Counted from the first letter of the stretch, positions 21,996-34,112 are shown. The stretch is 64,000 nucleotides of DNA from Erwinia aphidicola (GCF_024169515.1 NZ_JAMKCQ010000001.1:3348001-3412000); one strand, 5' to 3'. Program-made: numbers and translations. Notes: generated by a model from the sequence alone, not told the origin.

Positions 21996-22738
21996 GTTTT
22001 GTGGCGATTATTCCGGCGCGTTTTGCCTCTACCCGCCTGCCGGGTAAACCGCTGGTGGATATTCACGGCAAACCGATGGTCGTCCACGTCATGGAGCGCG
22101 CACTGGAGTCCGGTGCTGAACGTGTGATCGTTGCTACCGATAACCAGGATGTGGCGCGTGCCGTCACGGCAGCCGGGGGTGAGGTCTGCATGACCCGCCC
22201 CGATCACCAGTCAGGCACCGAGCGCCTGGCGGAAGTGATTGAGCACTACCAGTTCGCCGATGACACGGTGATTGTCAACGTGCAGGGTGATGAGCCAATG
22301 ATACCCCCGGTGATTATCCGTCAGGTGGCAGATAATCTGGCTAAAAGCAGTGCCGGTATGGCGACGCTGGCGGTGCCGATCGACTCTGCGGAAGAGGCCT
22401 TCAACCCGAATGCGGTAAAAGTGGTGCGCGATGCTAACGGCTATGCGCTCTACTTCTCGCGCGCCACAATCCCCTGGGATCGCGAGCGTTTTTCAGCCTC
22501 ACGCGACACCATTGGCGACCACTTCCTGCGTCATATCGGGATTTACGGCTACCGTGCCGGTTTTATCCGCCGCTATGTAGGTTGGGAAGCGAGCCCGCTG
22601 GAGCAGATAGAGCTGCTGGAGCAGCTGCGCGTGCTGTGGTACGGCGAGAAGATCCACGTTGACGTGGCGAAAGCCATTCCCAGCGTGGGGGTTGATACTC
22701 CGGAAGATCTGCTGCGCGTCCGTGCGGCCATGCGTTGA
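21992..22738 (+). CDS. kdsB: 3-deoxy-manno-octulosonate cytidylyltransferase
   Basis: This enzyme activates Kdo with CTP to CMP-Kdo for the LPS inner core. It has 248 residues, equal to E. coli. The nucleotidyltransferase signature [16 protein letters not shown] is at the N-terminus, and NVQGDEP marks the metal-binding region around residue 95. With msbA and lpxK it makes this segment an LPS-assembly neighbourhood. Confidence 0.98.
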   Translation: MSFVAIIPARFASTRLPGKPLVDIHGKPMVVHVMERALESGAERVIVATDNQDVARAVTAAGGEVCMTRPDHQSGTERLAEVIEHYQFADDTVIVNVQGDEPMIPPVIIRQVADNLAKSSAGMATLAVPIDSAEEAFNPNAVKVVRDANGYALYFSRATIPWDRERFSASRDTIGDHFLRHIGIYGYRAGFIRRYVGWEASPLEQIELLEQLRVLWYGEKIHVDVAKAIPSVGVDTPEDLLRVRAAMR

Positions 22739-22743
22739 GTTTA

Positions 22744-22769
22744 ATCGGGGGTGCATTCGCAGCCCCGAT
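22744..22769 (+). terminator. Hairpin after kdsB
   Basis: ATCGGGG (22744-22750) and CCCCGAT (22763-22769) pair. An inner TGC/GCA continues the stem after one G-G mismatch. No U-tract follows, so this is at most a weak terminator. Confidence 0.4.
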
Positions 22770-22853
22770 CTACTGCCTGCAAATTTGATCCCATGCTGAG
22801 CAAATCACCACTTTCAGCGCCATGTTAAGCGTGCCTGCCTGAAAGGAGGGCGG

Positions 22854-23747
22854 ATGGAACAACTGCGATCTGAACTCGAACTGGTACTTGGTGAAACTGT
22901 CAGCCGGGTTGAATGCATCAGCCAGCAACCCTATGCCAGCCTCTACACCCTCTATGATGACAGCGGCTATTCACTGCCGCTGGTCGCGAAATACTTCTCA
23001 ATGAAGGGTATTGCCGCTCAGGAAGCCCATAAGCTGTCGATGCTGGCGCGTGAGGGGAAAGTGCGCGTGCCCGCCGTTTACGGGCTGGTGATCAGCCAGC
23101 AGCCCCCGCAGCACGAAGTGCTGCTGATCGAGCGGATCGGCGGCGTCTCAGTTGAAGCACCGACCCGCACCCCCGATCGCTGGCAGCAGCTGCAGGAGCA
23201 AATCGTCGAGGGCATGCTCTCCTGGCATCGTATTGACAGCCATGGCCTGGTCGGCACGGTGGACAGCACTCAGCAAAATCGCTGGCCTGCATGGTATACG
23301 CAGCGCATTGAGGTGCTGTGGGCGACGCTAAATTATCTGCAGCCGTCAGCGCTGGATATCGACGACCGCCAGATACTGTTTCGCAGCCGTGCCTGCCTCA
23401 GTGCCCTGTTTGCCGGTTTTGACGACCCGTGCGTGCTGGTTCATGGCAACCTCGCGCTGAGCAGCATTGTGAAAGAAGCCTGGGGCGACCGGCTGCAGGC
23501 GATAATCAATCCCGGTACGGTGCTGTGGGCACCGCGTGAGTTTGACCTTTACCCGCTGTGCGAGTCCGTTGCCGGGGAGGCGATTCTCAGCGCATATCTG
23601 CAGCGCGCTCCGGTGGCGGAGGGCTTTGTTGCCCGCCGCTGGCTCTATATCCTGTGGGAGGAGGTGGCGCGACTGATCCACACCACACAATTTGACCCGC
23701 CGCGTTTCAAGCTCGCCGCACGCTCCCTGCTGCCGTGGCTCAGCTAG
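22854..23747 (+). CDS. ycbJ: YcbJ, aminoglycoside-phosphotransferase-fold protein
   Basis: This 297-residue protein has the length of E. coli YcbJ. It has the APH/choline-kinase fold: YSLPLVAKYF near residue 40 supplies the ATP lysine, VLLIERIGG the hinge, and VLVHGNLALSSIV the position of the catalytic loop. The usual HGDxxxxN catalytic aspartate reads HGNLALSS here, so kinase activity is uncertain. Shine-Dalgarno GAAAGGAGGGCGG is very strong. The function is unknown. Its end overlaps the convergent elyC by 8 bp. Confidence 0.9.
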   Translation: MEQLRSELELVLGETVSRVECISQQPYASLYTLYDDSGYSLPLVAKYFSMKGIAAQEAHKLSMLAREGKVRVPAVYGLVISQQPPQHEVLLIERIGGVSVEAPTRTPDRWQQLQEQIVEGMLSWHRIDSHGLVGTVDSTQQNRWPAWYTQRIEVLWATLNYLQPSALDIDDRQILFRSRACLSALFAGFDDPCVLVHGNLALSSIVKEAWGDRLQAIINPGTVLWAPREFDLYPLCESVAGEAILSAYLQRAPVAEGFVARRWLYILWEEVARLIHTTQFDPPRFKLAARSLLPWLS

Positions 23748-24507
23748 CGCTTTGCGGCTTCAGCCATTGCCACAAGCGGCCCAGGCTCTCATACCACGCC
23801 CGCTCGCTGTGTCCCAGCCAGAATGAGTTCGGCATCGCCCTTTCCCACAGATTGAGTGGAGAAGTGACCGCCAGCTGATTCGCAGGCGCCGGCCAGGGGT
23901 GTAACCCCTGGCGCTGGAAAAAGATCATCGCTCTGGGCAGATGGTTAGCTGACGTCACCAGTGCAAACGGCTGCTCGCCGACAATTTTCGCCACTTCACT
24001 GGCTTCCTGCTCGGTATCATGCGGCTTATCCAGGGTGATAATCGCTTCGGCAGGTACGCCCAGCGACTGCGCCACGCGCGACGTCACCTCAGCAGAGCTC
24101 AGCGGATTGTTCTGCGCTCTACCACCGGTAAAAATCAGCCTGGCTCCCGGGTTGGCACGCCAGATGCGGATGCCTTCCGTCAGGCGCGGCAGGCTGTTGT
24201 TGAGCATGTTAGAGCTGGGTGCCCACGCGTCATTCCAGGTATAACCCCCACCAAGCACCACGATATAAGCGAGCGGCTGCTGATTGTGCCAGGTGGGGTA
24301 ACGATCTTCGATCGGCGCCAGCAGACGATCGGCGACCGGCTGCAGGCTGAGCAGCAGCAACAAGATCCAGCTGGCGGAGATCAAAATTTTGCCGCTCTTT
24401 TGCCAGCGACTGAACCAGATCAAGAAAATACCCAGCGCCATGATTAACAGCAGCATGGGCAGGGGCAGCAGCAGGCCGCCGAACACTTTTTTCAGCGCGA
24501 AAAGCAT
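23740..24507 (-). CDS. elyC: Envelope biogenesis factor ElyC (DUF218)
   Basis: This 255-residue inner-membrane protein (E. coli 259) has two N-terminal membrane segments (LLLPLPMLLLIMALGIFLIW and the ILISASWILLLLLSL stretch). A periplasmic DUF218 domain follows, beginning AYIVVLGGGYTWND. In E. coli it affects peptidoglycan assembly and use of the undecaprenyl carrier. The stop TCA at 23740-23742 lies inside the ycbJ 3' end, so the two genes converge with an 8-bp overlap and no space for a terminator between them. Confidence 0.95.
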   Translation of the reverse strand: MLFALKKVFGGLLLPLPMLLLIMALGIFLIWFSRWQKSGKILISASWILLLLLSLQPVADRLLAPIEDRYPTWHNQQPLAYIVVLGGGYTWNDAWAPSSNMLNNSLPRLTEGIRIWRANPGARLIFTGGRAQNNPLSSAEVTSRVAQSLGVPAEAIITLDKPHDTEQEASEVAKIVGEQPFALVTSANHLPRAMIFFQRQGLHPWPAPANQLAVTSPLNLWERAMPNSFWLGHSERAWYESLGRLWQWLKPQSAS

Positions 24508-24633
24508 GAAAAAGGACTCCTTTTGTCCGAAAAAACGCCACCCGGAAACGAAGCGATGACTGAGAGGTTCATTTATTGCCAGTGTATGCCAAAATACCCG
24601 ACTGAATCACGCCTGAACGCTGGAGCTGCCTGT

Positions 24634-25419
24634 ATGCAGGATCGCAACTTTGATGATATCGCAGAAAAGTTTTCACAAAATATATACGGTACCACCAAAG
24701 GCCGCATTCGCCAGGCGATCCTCTGGCAGGATCTCGACGCGCTGCTGAGTACCTTTCCTGCCGGGCCGCTTGCGGTGCTTGATGCGGGCGGCGGGGAAGG
24801 GCAGACCGGCTGCGGCATGGCAGAGCGTGGTCATCAGGTGCTGCTGTGCGACGTATCGGAGGAGATGATCGGCCGCGCCAGCCGCTTAGCGCTGGAAAAA
24901 GGTGTGAGCGGCAACATGCAATTTAAACAAATTAGCGCTCAGCAGGTCGTGCAACATTTGGATAAGCCGGTTGATCTGGTATTGTTTCACGCTGTGCTGG
25001 AATGGGTAGCCGAACCGCAACAGGTGCTGGCCGCTTTGTATGATGCGCTGAAGCCCGGAGGCGTGCTGTCGCTGATGTTTTATAACGTCAACGGCCTGCT
25101 GATGCAGACCATGGTGCTGGGCAATTTCGGCTATCTGCAGGCAGGCTTAAGCAAACGCAAAAAGAAAACCCTGTCCCCGGACTACCCGCGCGATCCGCAG
25201 CAGGTTTATGCCTGGCTTGAGGCATGCGGCTTTACCATTGAAACGAAAACCGGCATCCGGGTTTTCCACGACTATCTGCGGGATAAAACCAAGCAGAGTG
25301 AGCGGTTTGATGAAGTTCTGGCGCTGGAAAAGCAGTATTGCCGCCAGGAGCCGTTTTTAAGTTTAGGGCGTTACATCCACGTCACAGCGCGGAAACCCAT
25401 TCAGAAGGACGAACTATGA
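24634..25419 (+). CDS. cmoM: tRNA 5-carboxymethoxyuridine methyltransferase
   Basis: This SAM-dependent methyltransferase (smtA) converts cmo5U34 of certain tRNAs to its methyl ester. From the chosen ATG it has 261 residues, as in E. coli. The SAM-binding motif I is [19 protein letters not shown] near residue 48, with [11 protein letters not shown] as motif IV. The start at 24634 ([13 protein letters not shown]) has GGAG 9 bases upstream; longer in-frame starts back to 24523 run into the elyC promoter area. It is the first gene of cmoM-mukF-mukE-mukB and overlaps mukF by ATGA. Confidence 0.97.
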   Translation: MQDRNFDDIAEKFSQNIYGTTKGRIRQAILWQDLDALLSTFPAGPLAVLDAGGGEGQTGCGMAERGHQVLLCDVSEEMIGRASRLALEKGVSGNMQFKQISAQQVVQHLDKPVDLVLFHAVLEWVAEPQQVLAALYDALKPGGVLSLMFYNVNGLLMQTMVLGNFGYLQAGLSKRKKKTLSPDYPRDPQQVYAWLEACGFTIETKTGIRVFHDYLRDKTKQSERFDEVLALEKQYCRQEPFLSLGRYIHVTARKPIQKDEL

Positions 25420-26738
25420 GTGATTTTTCCCAGACTGTACCGGAACTGGTGGCCTGGGCGCGAAAAAATGATTTTTCCGTCACGTTGCCGACCGAACGTC
25501 TGGCTTTTTTGCTGGCGATTGCCACCCTCAACGGGGAGCGCATGGATGGCGAAATGAGTGAAGGCGAGCTGATTGATGCCTTCCGCCACGTCAGCGATGG
25601 CTTTGAGCAGACCAGCGAAACGGTGCTGGTTCGCGCCAACAATGCCATCAACGATATGGTACGCCAGCGCCTGATCAACCGCTTTACCAGCGAACACTCC
25701 GAAGGGAATGCTATCTATCGCCTGACGCCGTTGGGGATCGGCATTACCGATTACTACATCCGCCAGCGCGAGTTCTCCACGCTGCGCCTGTCGATGCAGC
25801 TGTCGATCGTCGCCGGTGAGCTGAAGCGCGCCGCCGACGCCGCCGATGAAGATGGCGATGAGTTCCACTGGCACCGCAACGTATTCGCGCCGCTGAAATA
25901 CTCCGTGGCGGAAATTTTCGACAGTATCGACATTACGCAGCGCATCATGGATGAGCAGCAGCAGGCGGTAAAAGACGATATCGCGCAGCTGCTGAACAAA
26001 GACTGGCGCGCGGCGATCTCCAGCTGTGAGCTGCTGCTGAACGAAACTTCCGGCACGCTGCGCGAATTGCAGGATACGCTCGAGGCCGCGGGCGATAAGC
26101 TGCAGGCCAATCTGCTGCGCATCCAGGATGCGACGATGAACAGCCCGGATCTGGGGTTTGTCGACAAGCTGGTTTTTGACCTGCAAAACAAGCTCGACCG
26201 TATTATCAGCTGGGGCCAGCAGGCTATCGATCTGTGGATTGGCTACGATCGCCACGTCCATAAATTTATCCGTACCGCCATCGATATGGATAAAAACCGC
26301 GTCTTCGCCCAGCGGCTGCGCGTCTCGGTGCAGAACTATTTTGAGATGCCGTGGGCGCTCACCTATGCCAATGCCGAGCGCCTGTACGATATGCGCGATG
26401 AAGAGCTGGCACTGCGTAATGAAGAAGTCACCGGTGAACTGCCGTCAGAGCTGGAGTACGAAGAGTTTAATGAGATCCGCGAACAGCTGGCGGCAATGAT
26501 TGAAGAGGCGCTGGCGATCTACAAAGCGCAGCAGAAGCCGCTGGATCTCGGCGCCGTGATGCGCGAATACCTGACACAATACCCGCGCGTGCGTCACTTC
26601 GACGTGGCGAGAATTGTCGTCGATCAGGCCGTGCGCTTAGGCGTGGCCGAAGCAGATTTCTCCGGTTTGTCCGCTGAGTGGCAGACCATTAATGATTACG
26701 GAGCCAAGGTGCAGGCACATGTCATCGACAAATATTGA
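25416..26738 (+). CDS. mukF: Chromosome partition protein MukF (kleisin)
   Basis: This kleisin subunit of the MukBEF condensin has 440 residues, equal to E. coli. It dimerises through its N-terminal winged-helix domain and bridges MukB heads through N- and C-terminal regions. Conserved stretches include [20 protein letters not shown] and the long helical [19 protein letters not shown]. The ATG at 25416 overlaps the cmoM stop by four bases. An in-frame ATG at 25338 would lie inside cmoM and is rejected. Confidence 0.98.
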   Translation: MSDFSQTVPELVAWARKNDFSVTLPTERLAFLLAIATLNGERMDGEMSEGELIDAFRHVSDGFEQTSETVLVRANNAINDMVRQRLINRFTSEHSEGNAIYRLTPLGIGITDYYIRQREFSTLRLSMQLSIVAGELKRAADAADEDGDEFHWHRNVFAPLKYSVAEIFDSIDITQRIMDEQQQAVKDDIAQLLNKDWRAAISSCELLLNETSGTLRELQDTLEAAGDKLQANLLRIQDATMNSPDLGFVDKLVFDLQNKLDRIISWGQQAIDLWIGYDRHVHKFIRTAIDMDKNRVFAQRLRVSVQNYFEMPWALTYANAERLYDMRDEELALRNEEVTGELPSELEYEEFNEIREQLAAMIEEALAIYKAQQKPLDLGAVMREYLTQYPRVRHFDVARIVVDQAVRLGVAEADFSGLSAEWQTINDYGAKVQAHVIDKY

Positions 26739-27444
26739 ACAAGTGATGCCGGTAAAGCTGGCCCAGGCCCTGGCTAACCCGATTTTTCCGGCGCTGGACA
26801 GCCAGTTACGTGCAGGCCGTCATATCGGCATCGATGAGTTAGATCAGCACGCCTTCCTGATGGATTATCAGGAATTTCTCGAAGAGTTTTACGCGCGCTA
26901 CAACGTGGAGCTAATCCGCGCCCCGGAAGGTTTCTTCTACCTGCGCCCGCGCTCCACCACCCTTATCCCGCGTTCGGTGCTGTCCGAGCTGGATATGATG
27001 GTCGGTAAAATTCTCTGCTATCTCTACCTCAGCCCGGAACGTCTGGCCAATGAAGGGATCTTCAGCCAGCAGGAGCTGCATGATGAGCTGATGTCGCTGG
27101 CCGATGAAGGCAGGCTGCTGAAGCTGGTTAACCAGCGCTCGACCGGCTCTGACCTTGACCGCCAGAAGCTGCAGGAAAAAATGCGCGCCTCATTAAACCG
27201 CCTGCGCCGCCTCGGTATGGTGTGGTTTATGGGCAACGACAGCAGCAAATTCCGCATCACTGAATCCGTGTTTCGCTTCGGTGCCGACGTGCGCAGCGGG
27301 GATGATGCCCGTGAAGCGCAGCTGCGCCTGATCCGTGACGGTGAAGCGATGCAGCTTGACGGCGGGCTGGCGCTGGCAGATGAAACCGACGACGGCGAAA
27401 GTACGGCAGAACGCAACCAGCCGGACGGCGGAGAGGAAGAATAA
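26719..27444 (+). CDS. mukE: Chromosome partition protein MukE (KITE)
   Basis: This winged-helix KITE subunit binds MukF and regulates the MukB ATPase. It has 241 residues from ATG 26719 (E. coli 234); the extra residues lie in an acidic, low-complexity C-terminal tail ([21 protein letters not shown] region). The core [20 protein letters not shown] is strongly conserved. The gene begins 20 bases inside mukF and ends directly against the mukB ATG with no gap, so all three subunits are translationally linked. Confidence 0.97.
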   Translation: MSSTNIEQVMPVKLAQALANPIFPALDSQLRAGRHIGIDELDQHAFLMDYQEFLEEFYARYNVELIRAPEGFFYLRPRSTTLIPRSVLSELDMMVGKILCYLYLSPERLANEGIFSQQELHDELMSLADEGRLLKLVNQRSTGSDLDRQKLQEKMRASLNRLRRLGMVWFMGNDSSKFRITESVFRFGADVRSGDDAREAQLRLIRDGEAMQLDGGLALADETDDGESTAERNQPDGGEEE

Positions 27445-30400
27445 ATGATTGAACGTGGAAAGTTTCGCTCACTGACGCTGATTAACTGGAACGGCTTCTT
27501 TGCCCGTACCTTTGACCTCGACGAGCTGGTGACTACGCTGTCGGGTGGTAACGGAGCCGGGAAGTCGACCACCATGGCGGCCTTTATCACCGCGCTGATC
27601 CCCGACCTGACGCTGCTGCACTTCCGTAACACCACCGAAGCGGGCGCCACATCGGGTTCTCGTGATAAAGGCCTGCACGGTAAGCTGCGCCCCGGCGTGT
27701 GCTACGCCGCGCTGGACGTGATGAACTCACGTCACGAGCGCGTGATTGTCGGCGTGCGCCTGCAGCAGGTTGCCGGCCGCGACCGCAAAGTGGACATTAA
27801 ACCGTTCAGCATCCATGGCCTGCCGACGTCGATTAACCCGACTGAAATTCTCACCGAAACGGTGAATGCGCGCCAGGCACGGGTGCTGCCGCTCAGCGAG
27901 CTGAAGGACAAATTCGAAAGTAGCGAGAGCGTACAGTTCAAACAGTACAACTCGATTACTGACTACCACTCGGTGATGTTCGATCTCGGTATCGTGGCGC
28001 GCCGCCTGCGCTCTGCCGCCGACCGCAGCAAATATTACCGCCTGATTGAGGCCTCGCTGTACGGCGGGATCTCCAGCGCAATTACCCGCTCGCTGCGTGA
28101 CTACCTGCTGCCGGAAAACAGCGGGGTGCGTAAAGCCTTCCAGGATATGGAAGCGGCGCTGCGTGAAAACCGCATGACGCTGGAAGCGATCCGCGTCACC
28201 CAGTCCGACCGCGACCTGTTTAAGCACCTGATTTCCGAAGCGACCAGCTACGTGGCAGCAGACTATATGCGCCATGCTAACGAGCGCCGCATTCACCTTG
28301 ACGCTGCCATGGTGGTGCGTAACGACCTGTTCAGCAGCCGTAAGCAGCTGGCCGCGGAGCAGTATCGTTCGGTTGAGATGGCGCGTGAGCTCGCCGAGCA
28401 TAACGGCGCAGAGAGCGATCTGGAAACCGATTATCAGGCCGCCAGCGATCACCTCAACCTGGTGCAAACCGCGCTGCGTCAGCAGGAAAAAATTGACCGC
28501 TATGATGCCGATCTCGAAGAGCTGACCTTCCGCCTGGAAGAGCAGAATGAAGTGGTGGCTGAAGCGCGTGAGCTGCAGGAAGAGAACGAAGCGCGCAGCG
28601 AAGCGGCCGAGCTGGAAGTCGACGAGCTGAAAAGCCAGCTGGCTGACTATCAGCAGGCGCTGGACGTGCAGCAGACCCGCGCTATCCAATACCAGCAGGC
28701 ATTGACCGCGTTGCAGCGGGCGAAAGAGATCTGCCAGCTGAGCGACCTTAGCGTTGATAACGCTGAAGAGTGGCAGGAAACTTTCCAGGCCAAAGAGCAG
28801 GAAGCGACCAGCAAGCTACTGATGCTGGAGCAGAAAATGAGCGTGGCACAGGCTGCGCACAGCCAGTTTGAACAGGCTTTCGAGCTGGTTACCAAAATTG
28901 CCGGGCCGGTCAGCCGCAGCGAAGCCTGGCAGGTCGGTCGCGATCTGCTGCGCGATGCGGGCAACCAGCGTTATCACGCTGAACAGCTGCAGCCGCTGCG
29001 TAGCCGCATCAACGAGCTTGAGCAGCGCCTGCGCGAACAGCAGGATGCCGAGCGCCTGCTGAGCGAGTTCTGCAAGCGCCACGGTAAGCAGGTTGATGCT
29101 GAAGAGCTGGAAGCCCTGCAGTATGAGCTGGAAGCGCAGATTGAGCAGCTGAACGACAGCGTCTCCGATGCCGGTGAGCGCCGCATGAACATGCGCCAGG
29201 AGCTGGAACAGCTGCGCGAGCGTATCGCCCGCCTGACTAAACAGGCGCCGCAGTGGCTGGCCGCGCAGGAGATCCTTTCCCAGCTCAGCGAGCAGACCGG
29301 GCAGGTGCTGGAAAACAGCCAGCAGGTTACCGAATTTATGCAGCAGCTGCTGGAGCGCGAGCGCGAAACCACGGTTGAGCGTGATGAAGTCTCTGCCCGC
29401 AAGCGTGAAATTGAGCAGCAGATCGAGCGCCTCAGCCAGCCTGGCGGAGCCGAAGATCCCCGTCTTAACAACCTCGCTGAGCGCTTTGGCGGCGTGCTGC
29501 TGTCCGAAATTTATGACGATGTCACCATCGACGATGCGCCGTACTTCTCCGCGCTGTACGGCCCGGCGCGCCATGGAATTGTCGTCCCGGACCTGTCACG
29601 GGTACGTGAGTTGCTCGACGGCATGGATGACTGCCCGGAAGATCTCTATCTGATTGAAGGGGACCCGCAGTCGTTTGATGACAGCGTATTCAACGTTGAA
29701 GAGCTGGAAAAAGCGGTGGTGGTCAAGGCCAGCGATCGCCAGTGGCGCTATTCACGCTTCCCGAAAGTGCCGCTGTTTGGCCGTGCGGCGCGTGAGAATC
29801 AGCTGGAGCTGCTGCAAACCGAGCGGGAAGGCCTGGCCGAGCGCTACGCCACGCTGTCGTTTGACGTGCAGAAAACCCAGCGTCTGCACCAGTCCTTCAG
29901 CCGCTTTATCGGCAGCCACCTCGCCGTGGCCTTTGAGTCCGATCCGGAAGCGGAAATGCGCCTGCTGAACAATCGCCGCACGGAAGTTGAGCGCGCGCTG
30001 AGCAGCCATGAAAGCGAAAACCAGCAGCAGCGCCAGCAGTTTGACCAGGCGAAAGAGGGCGTAGCTCAGCTTAACCGCCTGATGCCGCGCGTCAGCCTGC
30101 TGCTGGATGATTCCCTGCGCGACCGTTACGAAGAGATTCTGGAAAAGCTGGATGAAGCGCAGGAAGCCGCACGCTTTATCCAGCAGCACGGCGCTCAGCT
30201 GGCGAAGCTGGAGCCGATCCTCTCCGTATTGCAGAGCGACCCGGAACAGCATGAACAGCTGAAGCTGGATTATCAGCAGGCGCAGCAGCAGCAGCGCGAT
30301 GCCCGTCAGCAGGCGTTTGCCCTGACGGAAGTGGTACAGCGCCGCGCGCACTTTGGTTATACCGACTCCGCAGGCATGCTTGACGGCAACAGCGATCTCA

Positions 30401-31893
30401 ACGAGAAGCTGCGTCAGCGCCTGGAGCATGCCGAGGCTGAACGTGCGCGTGCCCGCGACCAGCTGCGCCAGCATCAGGCCCAGCTGACGCAGTATTCTCA
30501 GCTGCTGGCCACGCTGAAAAGCTCCTATGACGCCAAGCGCGACATTCTGAAAGAGCTGCAGCAGGAGATGCAGGACATCGGCGTACAGGCTGACTCCAGT
30601 GCCGAAGAGCGTGCGCGTATGCGCCGTGATGAACTGTATAGCGCCCTGAGCAATAATCGTGCCCGCCGTAATCAGCTGGAAAAACAGCTGACCTTCTGTG
30701 AAGCCGAAATGGATGCGCTGCAGAAAAAACTGCGCCGCCTGGAACGTGAATACCAGGTGGGCCGCGAGCAGGTCGTCAGTGCTAAAGCGGGCTGGGTGGC
30801 GGTACTGCGCCTGGTGAAAGACAACGGAGTCGAGCGTCGACTGCATCGCCGTGAGCTGGCGTATCTTGGCGGGGACGAGCTGCGTTCAATGTCGGATAAG
30901 GCGCTGGGTGCGCTGCGTCTGGCGGTAGCGGATAACGAACATCTGCGCGATGTACTGCGCCTGTCGGAAGATCCTAAACGTCCTGAGCGTAAAATTCAGT
31001 TCTTTATCGCCGTATATCAGCACCTGCGCGAGCGTATCCGTCAGGATATCATCCGCACGGATGACCCGGTCGAAGCCATCGAGCAGATGGAGATCGAACT
31101 GAATCGTCTGACCGAAGAGTTAACCGCACGCGAGCAGATGCTGGCGATCAGCTCGCGCAGCGTAGCGAACATTATTCGTAAAACCATTCAGCGCGAGCAG
31201 AATCGTATTCGCCAGCTGAACCAGGGCTTGCAGGCCGTCAGCTTTGGCCAGGTGAAAAGTGTGCGTCTGAACGTCAACGTGCGTGAAGCCCACTCCACCC
31301 TGCTTGACGTTTTGTCAGAACAGCATGAGCAGCATCAGGATCTGTTTAAAAGCAATCGCCTGACCTTCTCGGAAGCGCTGGCGAAACTCTATCAGCGCCT
31401 GAACCCGCAGATCGATATGGGGCAGCGCACGCCGCAAACCATCGGTGAGGAGCTGCTCGATTACCGTAACTATCTGGAAATGGAAGTTGAAGTTAACCGT
31501 GGTTCCGACGGCTGGCTGCGCGCAGAGAGTGGTGCACTGTCGACCGGTGAAGCTATCGGTACCGGGATGTCCATTCTGGTCATGGTGGTGCAGAGCTGGG
31601 AAGAGGAGTCACGCCGCCTGCGCGGAAAAGATATCTCGCCTTGCCGACTGCTGTTCCTCGACGAAGCGGCGCGTCTGGATGCCAAATCCATCGCTACGCT
31701 GTTCGAACTGTGTGACCGTCTGGAAATGCAGCTGATCATCGCGGCGCCTGAAAACATCAGCCCGGAAAAGGGGACGACCTATAAGCTGGTGCGTAAGGTG
31801 TTTAATAATACTGAGCATGTTCATGTGGTGGGTCTGCGCGGCTTCGCTGCCGAGCCGACGGTGACCAGCAATGGCGCCGAAGCTGAGGCATAA
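27445..31893 (+). CDS. mukB: Chromosome partition protein MukB (SMC-like ATPase)
   Basis: This is the large SMC-type subunit of MukBEF, 1482 residues (E. coli 1486). The N-terminal head has Walker [10 protein letters not shown] at ~34-42. Two long coiled coils rich in Glu, Gln and Arg flank a hinge at roughly 650-790. The C-terminal head has the signature [17 protein letters not shown] near 1365 and Walker [13 protein letters not shown] near 1400. It condenses and segregates the chromosome and is kept out of the terminus by MatP, whose gene lies 31 kb away in this window. A hairpin terminator follows. Confidence 0.98.
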   Translation: MIERGKFRSLTLINWNGFFARTFDLDELVTTLSGGNGAGKSTTMAAFITALIPDLTLLHFRNTTEAGATSGSRDKGLHGKLRPGVCYAALDVMNSRHERVIVGVRLQQVAGRDRKVDIKPFSIHGLPTSINPTEILTETVNARQARVLPLSELKDKFESSESVQFKQYNSITDYHSVMFDLGIVARRLRSAADRSKYYRLIEASLYGGISSAITRSLRDYLLPENSGVRKAFQDMEAALRENRMTLEAIRVTQSDRDLFKHLISEATSYVAADYMRHANERRIHLDAAMVVRNDLFSSRKQLAAEQYRSVEMARELAEHNGAESDLETDYQAASDHLNLVQTALRQQEKIDRYDADLEELTFRLEEQNEVVAEARELQEENEARSEAAELEVDELKSQLADYQQALDVQQTRAIQYQQALTALQRAKEICQLSDLSVDNAEEWQETFQAKEQEATSKLLMLEQKMSVAQAAHSQFEQAFELVTKIAGPVSRSEAWQVGRDLLRDAGNQRYHAEQLQPLRSRINELEQRLREQQDAERLLSEFCKRHGKQVDAEELEALQYELEAQIEQLNDSVSDAGERRMNMRQELEQLRERIARLTKQAPQWLAAQEILSQLSEQTGQVLENSQQVTEFMQQLLERERETTVERDEVSARKREIEQQIERLSQPGGAEDPRLNNLAERFGGVLLSEIYDDVTIDDAPYFSALYGPARHGIVVPDLSRVRELLDGMDDCPEDLYLIEGDPQSFDDSVFNVEELEKAVVVKASDRQWRYSRFPKVPLFGRAARENQLELLQTEREGLAERYATLSFDVQKTQRLHQSFSRFIGSHLAVAFESDPEAEMRLLNNRRTEVERALSSHESENQQQRQQFDQAKEGVAQLNRLMPRVSLLLDDSLRDRYEEILEKLDEAQEAARFIQQHGAQLAKLEPILSVLQSDPEQHEQLKLDYQQAQQQQRDARQQAFALTEVVQRRAHFGYTDSAGMLDGNSDLNEKLRQRLEHAEAERARARDQLRQHQAQLTQYSQLLATLKSSYDAKRDILKELQQEMQDIGVQADSSAEERARMRRDELYSALSNNRARRNQLEKQLTFCEAEMDALQKKLRRLEREYQVGREQVVSAKAGWVAVLRLVKDNGVERRLHRRELAYLGGDELRSMSDKALGALRLAVADNEHLRDVLRLSEDPKRPERKIQFFIAVYQHLRERIRQDIIRTDDPVEAIEQMEIELNRLTEELTAREQMLAISSRSVANIIRKTIQREQNRIRQLNQGLQAVSFGQVKSVRLNVNVREAHSTLLDVLSEQHEQHQDLFKSNRLTFSEALAKLYQRLNPQIDMGQRTPQTIGEELLDYRNYLEMEVEVNRGSDGWLRAESGALSTGEAIGTGMSILVMVVQSWEEESRRLRGKDISPCRLLFLDEAARLDAKSIATLFELCDRLEMQLIIAAPENISPEKGTTYKLVRKVFNNTEHVHVVGLRGFAAEPTVTSNGAEAEA

Positions 31894-31962
31894 TCCTGGA
31901 CTAAAAATATAAAAAATGATGGCGTGCAGTGGTAAAATCTCTGCTGCCAGATTACTCTGGAT

Positions 31963-31999
31963 AACGGCATTTGCAACGGAAGAGGCAGATGCCGTTTTC
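31963..31999 (+). terminator. muk operon terminator
   Basis: A 12-bp stem with one G-T pair (AACGGCATTTGC at 31963-31974, GCAGATGCCGTT at 31985-31996) is followed by TTCTGTTT. The U-tract is short but the hairpin is clear. Confidence 0.6.
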
Positions 32000-32071
32000 T
32001 GTTTCTATACTTATAACAATGACTAACTGCTGCTGTTCTTTGATTCAGCTGGCTTACACAGGGGGCAAGGG

Positions 32072-33925
32072 ATGTTGCTGAAGAAATCGTTATCCGCTCA
32101 GGCCGTTGCGCTTGGCTACTGTTTGATGTTCGGACTGACATACATGTCCCCCGCAGCGGCAGGTATTCCACCTGTTTCCGCACCTGCGTCATCGACCGTT
32201 AGCGTGGTTCAAAGCCAGGCACAAATCAGTGCGGCTTTCCCTCATGGGAGCACGCCGTTTTATTTGAAGAATCTCACCCCACTGTATGCCGCAAACGGTA
32301 TGCGTCTGATGTGGCAGGATCAACAGGCCGTGCAGCAGTTCCAGCAGCAGCTGGCTGAGGTTGCGCTTTCCGGCGTGCAGCCGCAATTTACCCGCTGGGT
32401 CAAACAGCTGACCGATCCGCAAATTAGCGGGCTGGCGCGTGATGTGGTGCTGTCTGACGCCATGTTGGGCTATCTGCAATTCACCTCCAATGTGCCGAGC
32501 AAGGGTGAAGTCTGGCTGTATAGCAATGCCCCTTACAAGATGGAAGCGCCGTCAATGGCGGCGATCAATCAGTGGCAGCGCGCATTGGCGCAGGGCAATC
32601 TTAGCGGCTTTGTGCAGTCCCTGGCCCCGCAGCACCCGCAATATGCCCTGATGCATCAGGCGCTGAAAACCCTGCTGGCGGATGCGCGCCCGTGGCCGCA
32701 GCTGCGGGATAAACAAACGTTAAAACCGGGGCAGGTGAGTGATGATGTTCCGGCGCTGCGCGACATTTTACAGCGCACCGGCATGATGTCTGCCGCCAAT
32801 GAACCGCCGAAACCGACTGCCGAAGTGGTCGGAGCCGTGGATGCCCCGCTGGTGCATGACGATGATAACGCACAGCCGGATGCTGTCGTGCCGCAGCAGC
32901 GAGATACCAACGCGGTTGTCAGCCCGTCTGCCACTGCCACCACGGATATTCCCCCACCTGCAGTGCCGAATAACGTCGGTAACGTGCAGGGCGAGGCTAT
33001 CCCGGTCAATGCTGACAATATCTACACGCCACAGCTGGTTGAGGCGCTGAAACGCTTCCAGCGCTGGCAGGGGTTGGAAGCGGATGGCGCAATTGGCACG
33101 CGCACCCGCGAGTGGTTAAACGTCTCGCCGCAGCAGCGTGCTTCGCTGCTGGCGCTGAACATTCAGCGTTTGCGTCTGCTACCCGATGATATGCACAACG
33201 GCATCATGGTGAATATCCCGAACTACTCGCTGGCTTACTACGTTAACGGCAGCGAGATTTTATCCTCGCGGGTGATTGTTGGCCGCCCGGACCGTAAAAC
33301 GCCGTTGATGCGCAGCGCGCTGAATAATGTGGTACTCAACCCGCCGTGGAATGTGCCGACCACGCTGGTGCGCAAAGATATTGTGCCGAAGGTGAAGCAG
33401 GATCCGATGTACCTGTATAAACACGGTTATACGCTGCTGTCAGGCTGGAGCAGCGATGCGCAGGTGATCGACCCATCAATGATTGACTGGAGTATGGTTT
33501 CGGCCGCCTCGTTCCCGTATCGCATTCGCCAGGCTCCGGGGGCCACCAACTCGTTAGGGCGCTACAAGTTTAATATGCCAAGCTCGGACGCCATCTATCT
33601 GCACGACACGCCTAATCACGGCCTGTTTCAGAAAGATATTCGCGCGCTCAGCTCAGGCTGCGTGCGCGTGAACCGCGCCTCGGACCTCGCTAACCTGCTG
33701 TTGCAGGATGTGGGCTGGGATGGCTCGCGCATCAGCAGCACCCTGAAACAGGGCGAAACGCGCTTTGTTTCAATCCGCCACCGCATTCCGGTTAATCTCT
33801 ATTACCTGACCGCCTGGGTAGCAGATGACGGTCAGCCGCAGTTTCGTACAGATATTTACAATTATGATATGACGGCGCGCTCAGGCACTCAGGTGCTGAC
33901 GCAGGCTGGTCAATTATTGCTCTAA
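32072..33925 (+). CDS. ldtD: L,D-transpeptidase LdtD
   Basis: This periplasmic enzyme (ycbB) makes 3-3 crosslinks in peptidoglycan, strengthening the wall when outer-membrane assembly is stressed and allowing beta-lactam bypass. It has 617 residues (E. coli 615). A signal peptide ([18 protein letters not shown] then AAAG) is followed by a helical domain, a Pro/Asp/Thr-rich linker (~residues 245-315), a peptidoglycan-binding motif ([17 protein letters not shown]) and the YkuD catalytic domain. That domain carries HDTPNHGLF and the catalytic cysteine in SSGCVRVN near residue 530. Confidence 0.97.
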   Translation: MLLKKSLSAQAVALGYCLMFGLTYMSPAAAGIPPVSAPASSTVSVVQSQAQISAAFPHGSTPFYLKNLTPLYAANGMRLMWQDQQAVQQFQQQLAEVALSGVQPQFTRWVKQLTDPQISGLARDVVLSDAMLGYLQFTSNVPSKGEVWLYSNAPYKMEAPSMAAINQWQRALAQGNLSGFVQSLAPQHPQYALMHQALKTLLADARPWPQLRDKQTLKPGQVSDDVPALRDILQRTGMMSAANEPPKPTAEVVGAVDAPLVHDDDNAQPDAVVPQQRDTNAVVSPSATATTDIPPPAVPNNVGNVQGEAIPVNADNIYTPQLVEALKRFQRWQGLEADGAIGTRTREWLNVSPQQRASLLALNIQRLRLLPDDMHNGIMVNIPNYSLAYYVNGSEILSSRVIVGRPDRKTPLMRSALNNVVLNPPWNVPTTLVRKDIVPKVKQDPMYLYKHGYTLLSGWSSDAQVIDPSMIDWSMVSAASFPYRIRQAPGATNSLGRYKFNMPSSDAIYLHDTPNHGLFQKDIRALSSGCVRVNRASDLANLLLQDVGWDGSRISSTLKQGETRFVSIRHRIPVNLYYLTAWVADDGQPQFRTDIYNYDMTARSGTQVLTQAGQLLL

Positions 33926-34112
33926 TTGTTGATTATCCAGCAGTTCCGCCCGCGGGGAGTTCTCCGCTCAGTTGGCTGGCGCAGCGGCGTTGAGTGCGAT
34001 CTCTGCGTCACACTCCGCTGCGCCGGGTTGACGGATGTTTTCTCCCCCGGTAAGGTTCGGACGGTGCAGTAAATGCATCGTTCCGAATACTTCAGCCAGG
34101 TAATACAGATTC

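Noticed and set aside
24523..24633. 37-residue N-terminal extension of cmoM
   Set aside because: The extension is not like the family, which starts [13 protein letters not shown], and it would occupy the elyC/cmoM promoter space; the ATG at 24634 has a good Shine-Dalgarno.
27727..30846. Several 250-364 codon frames on the minus strand opposite mukB
   Set aside because: All mirror the biased codons of the MukB coiled coil; none has a Shine-Dalgarno or a plausible protein sequence.
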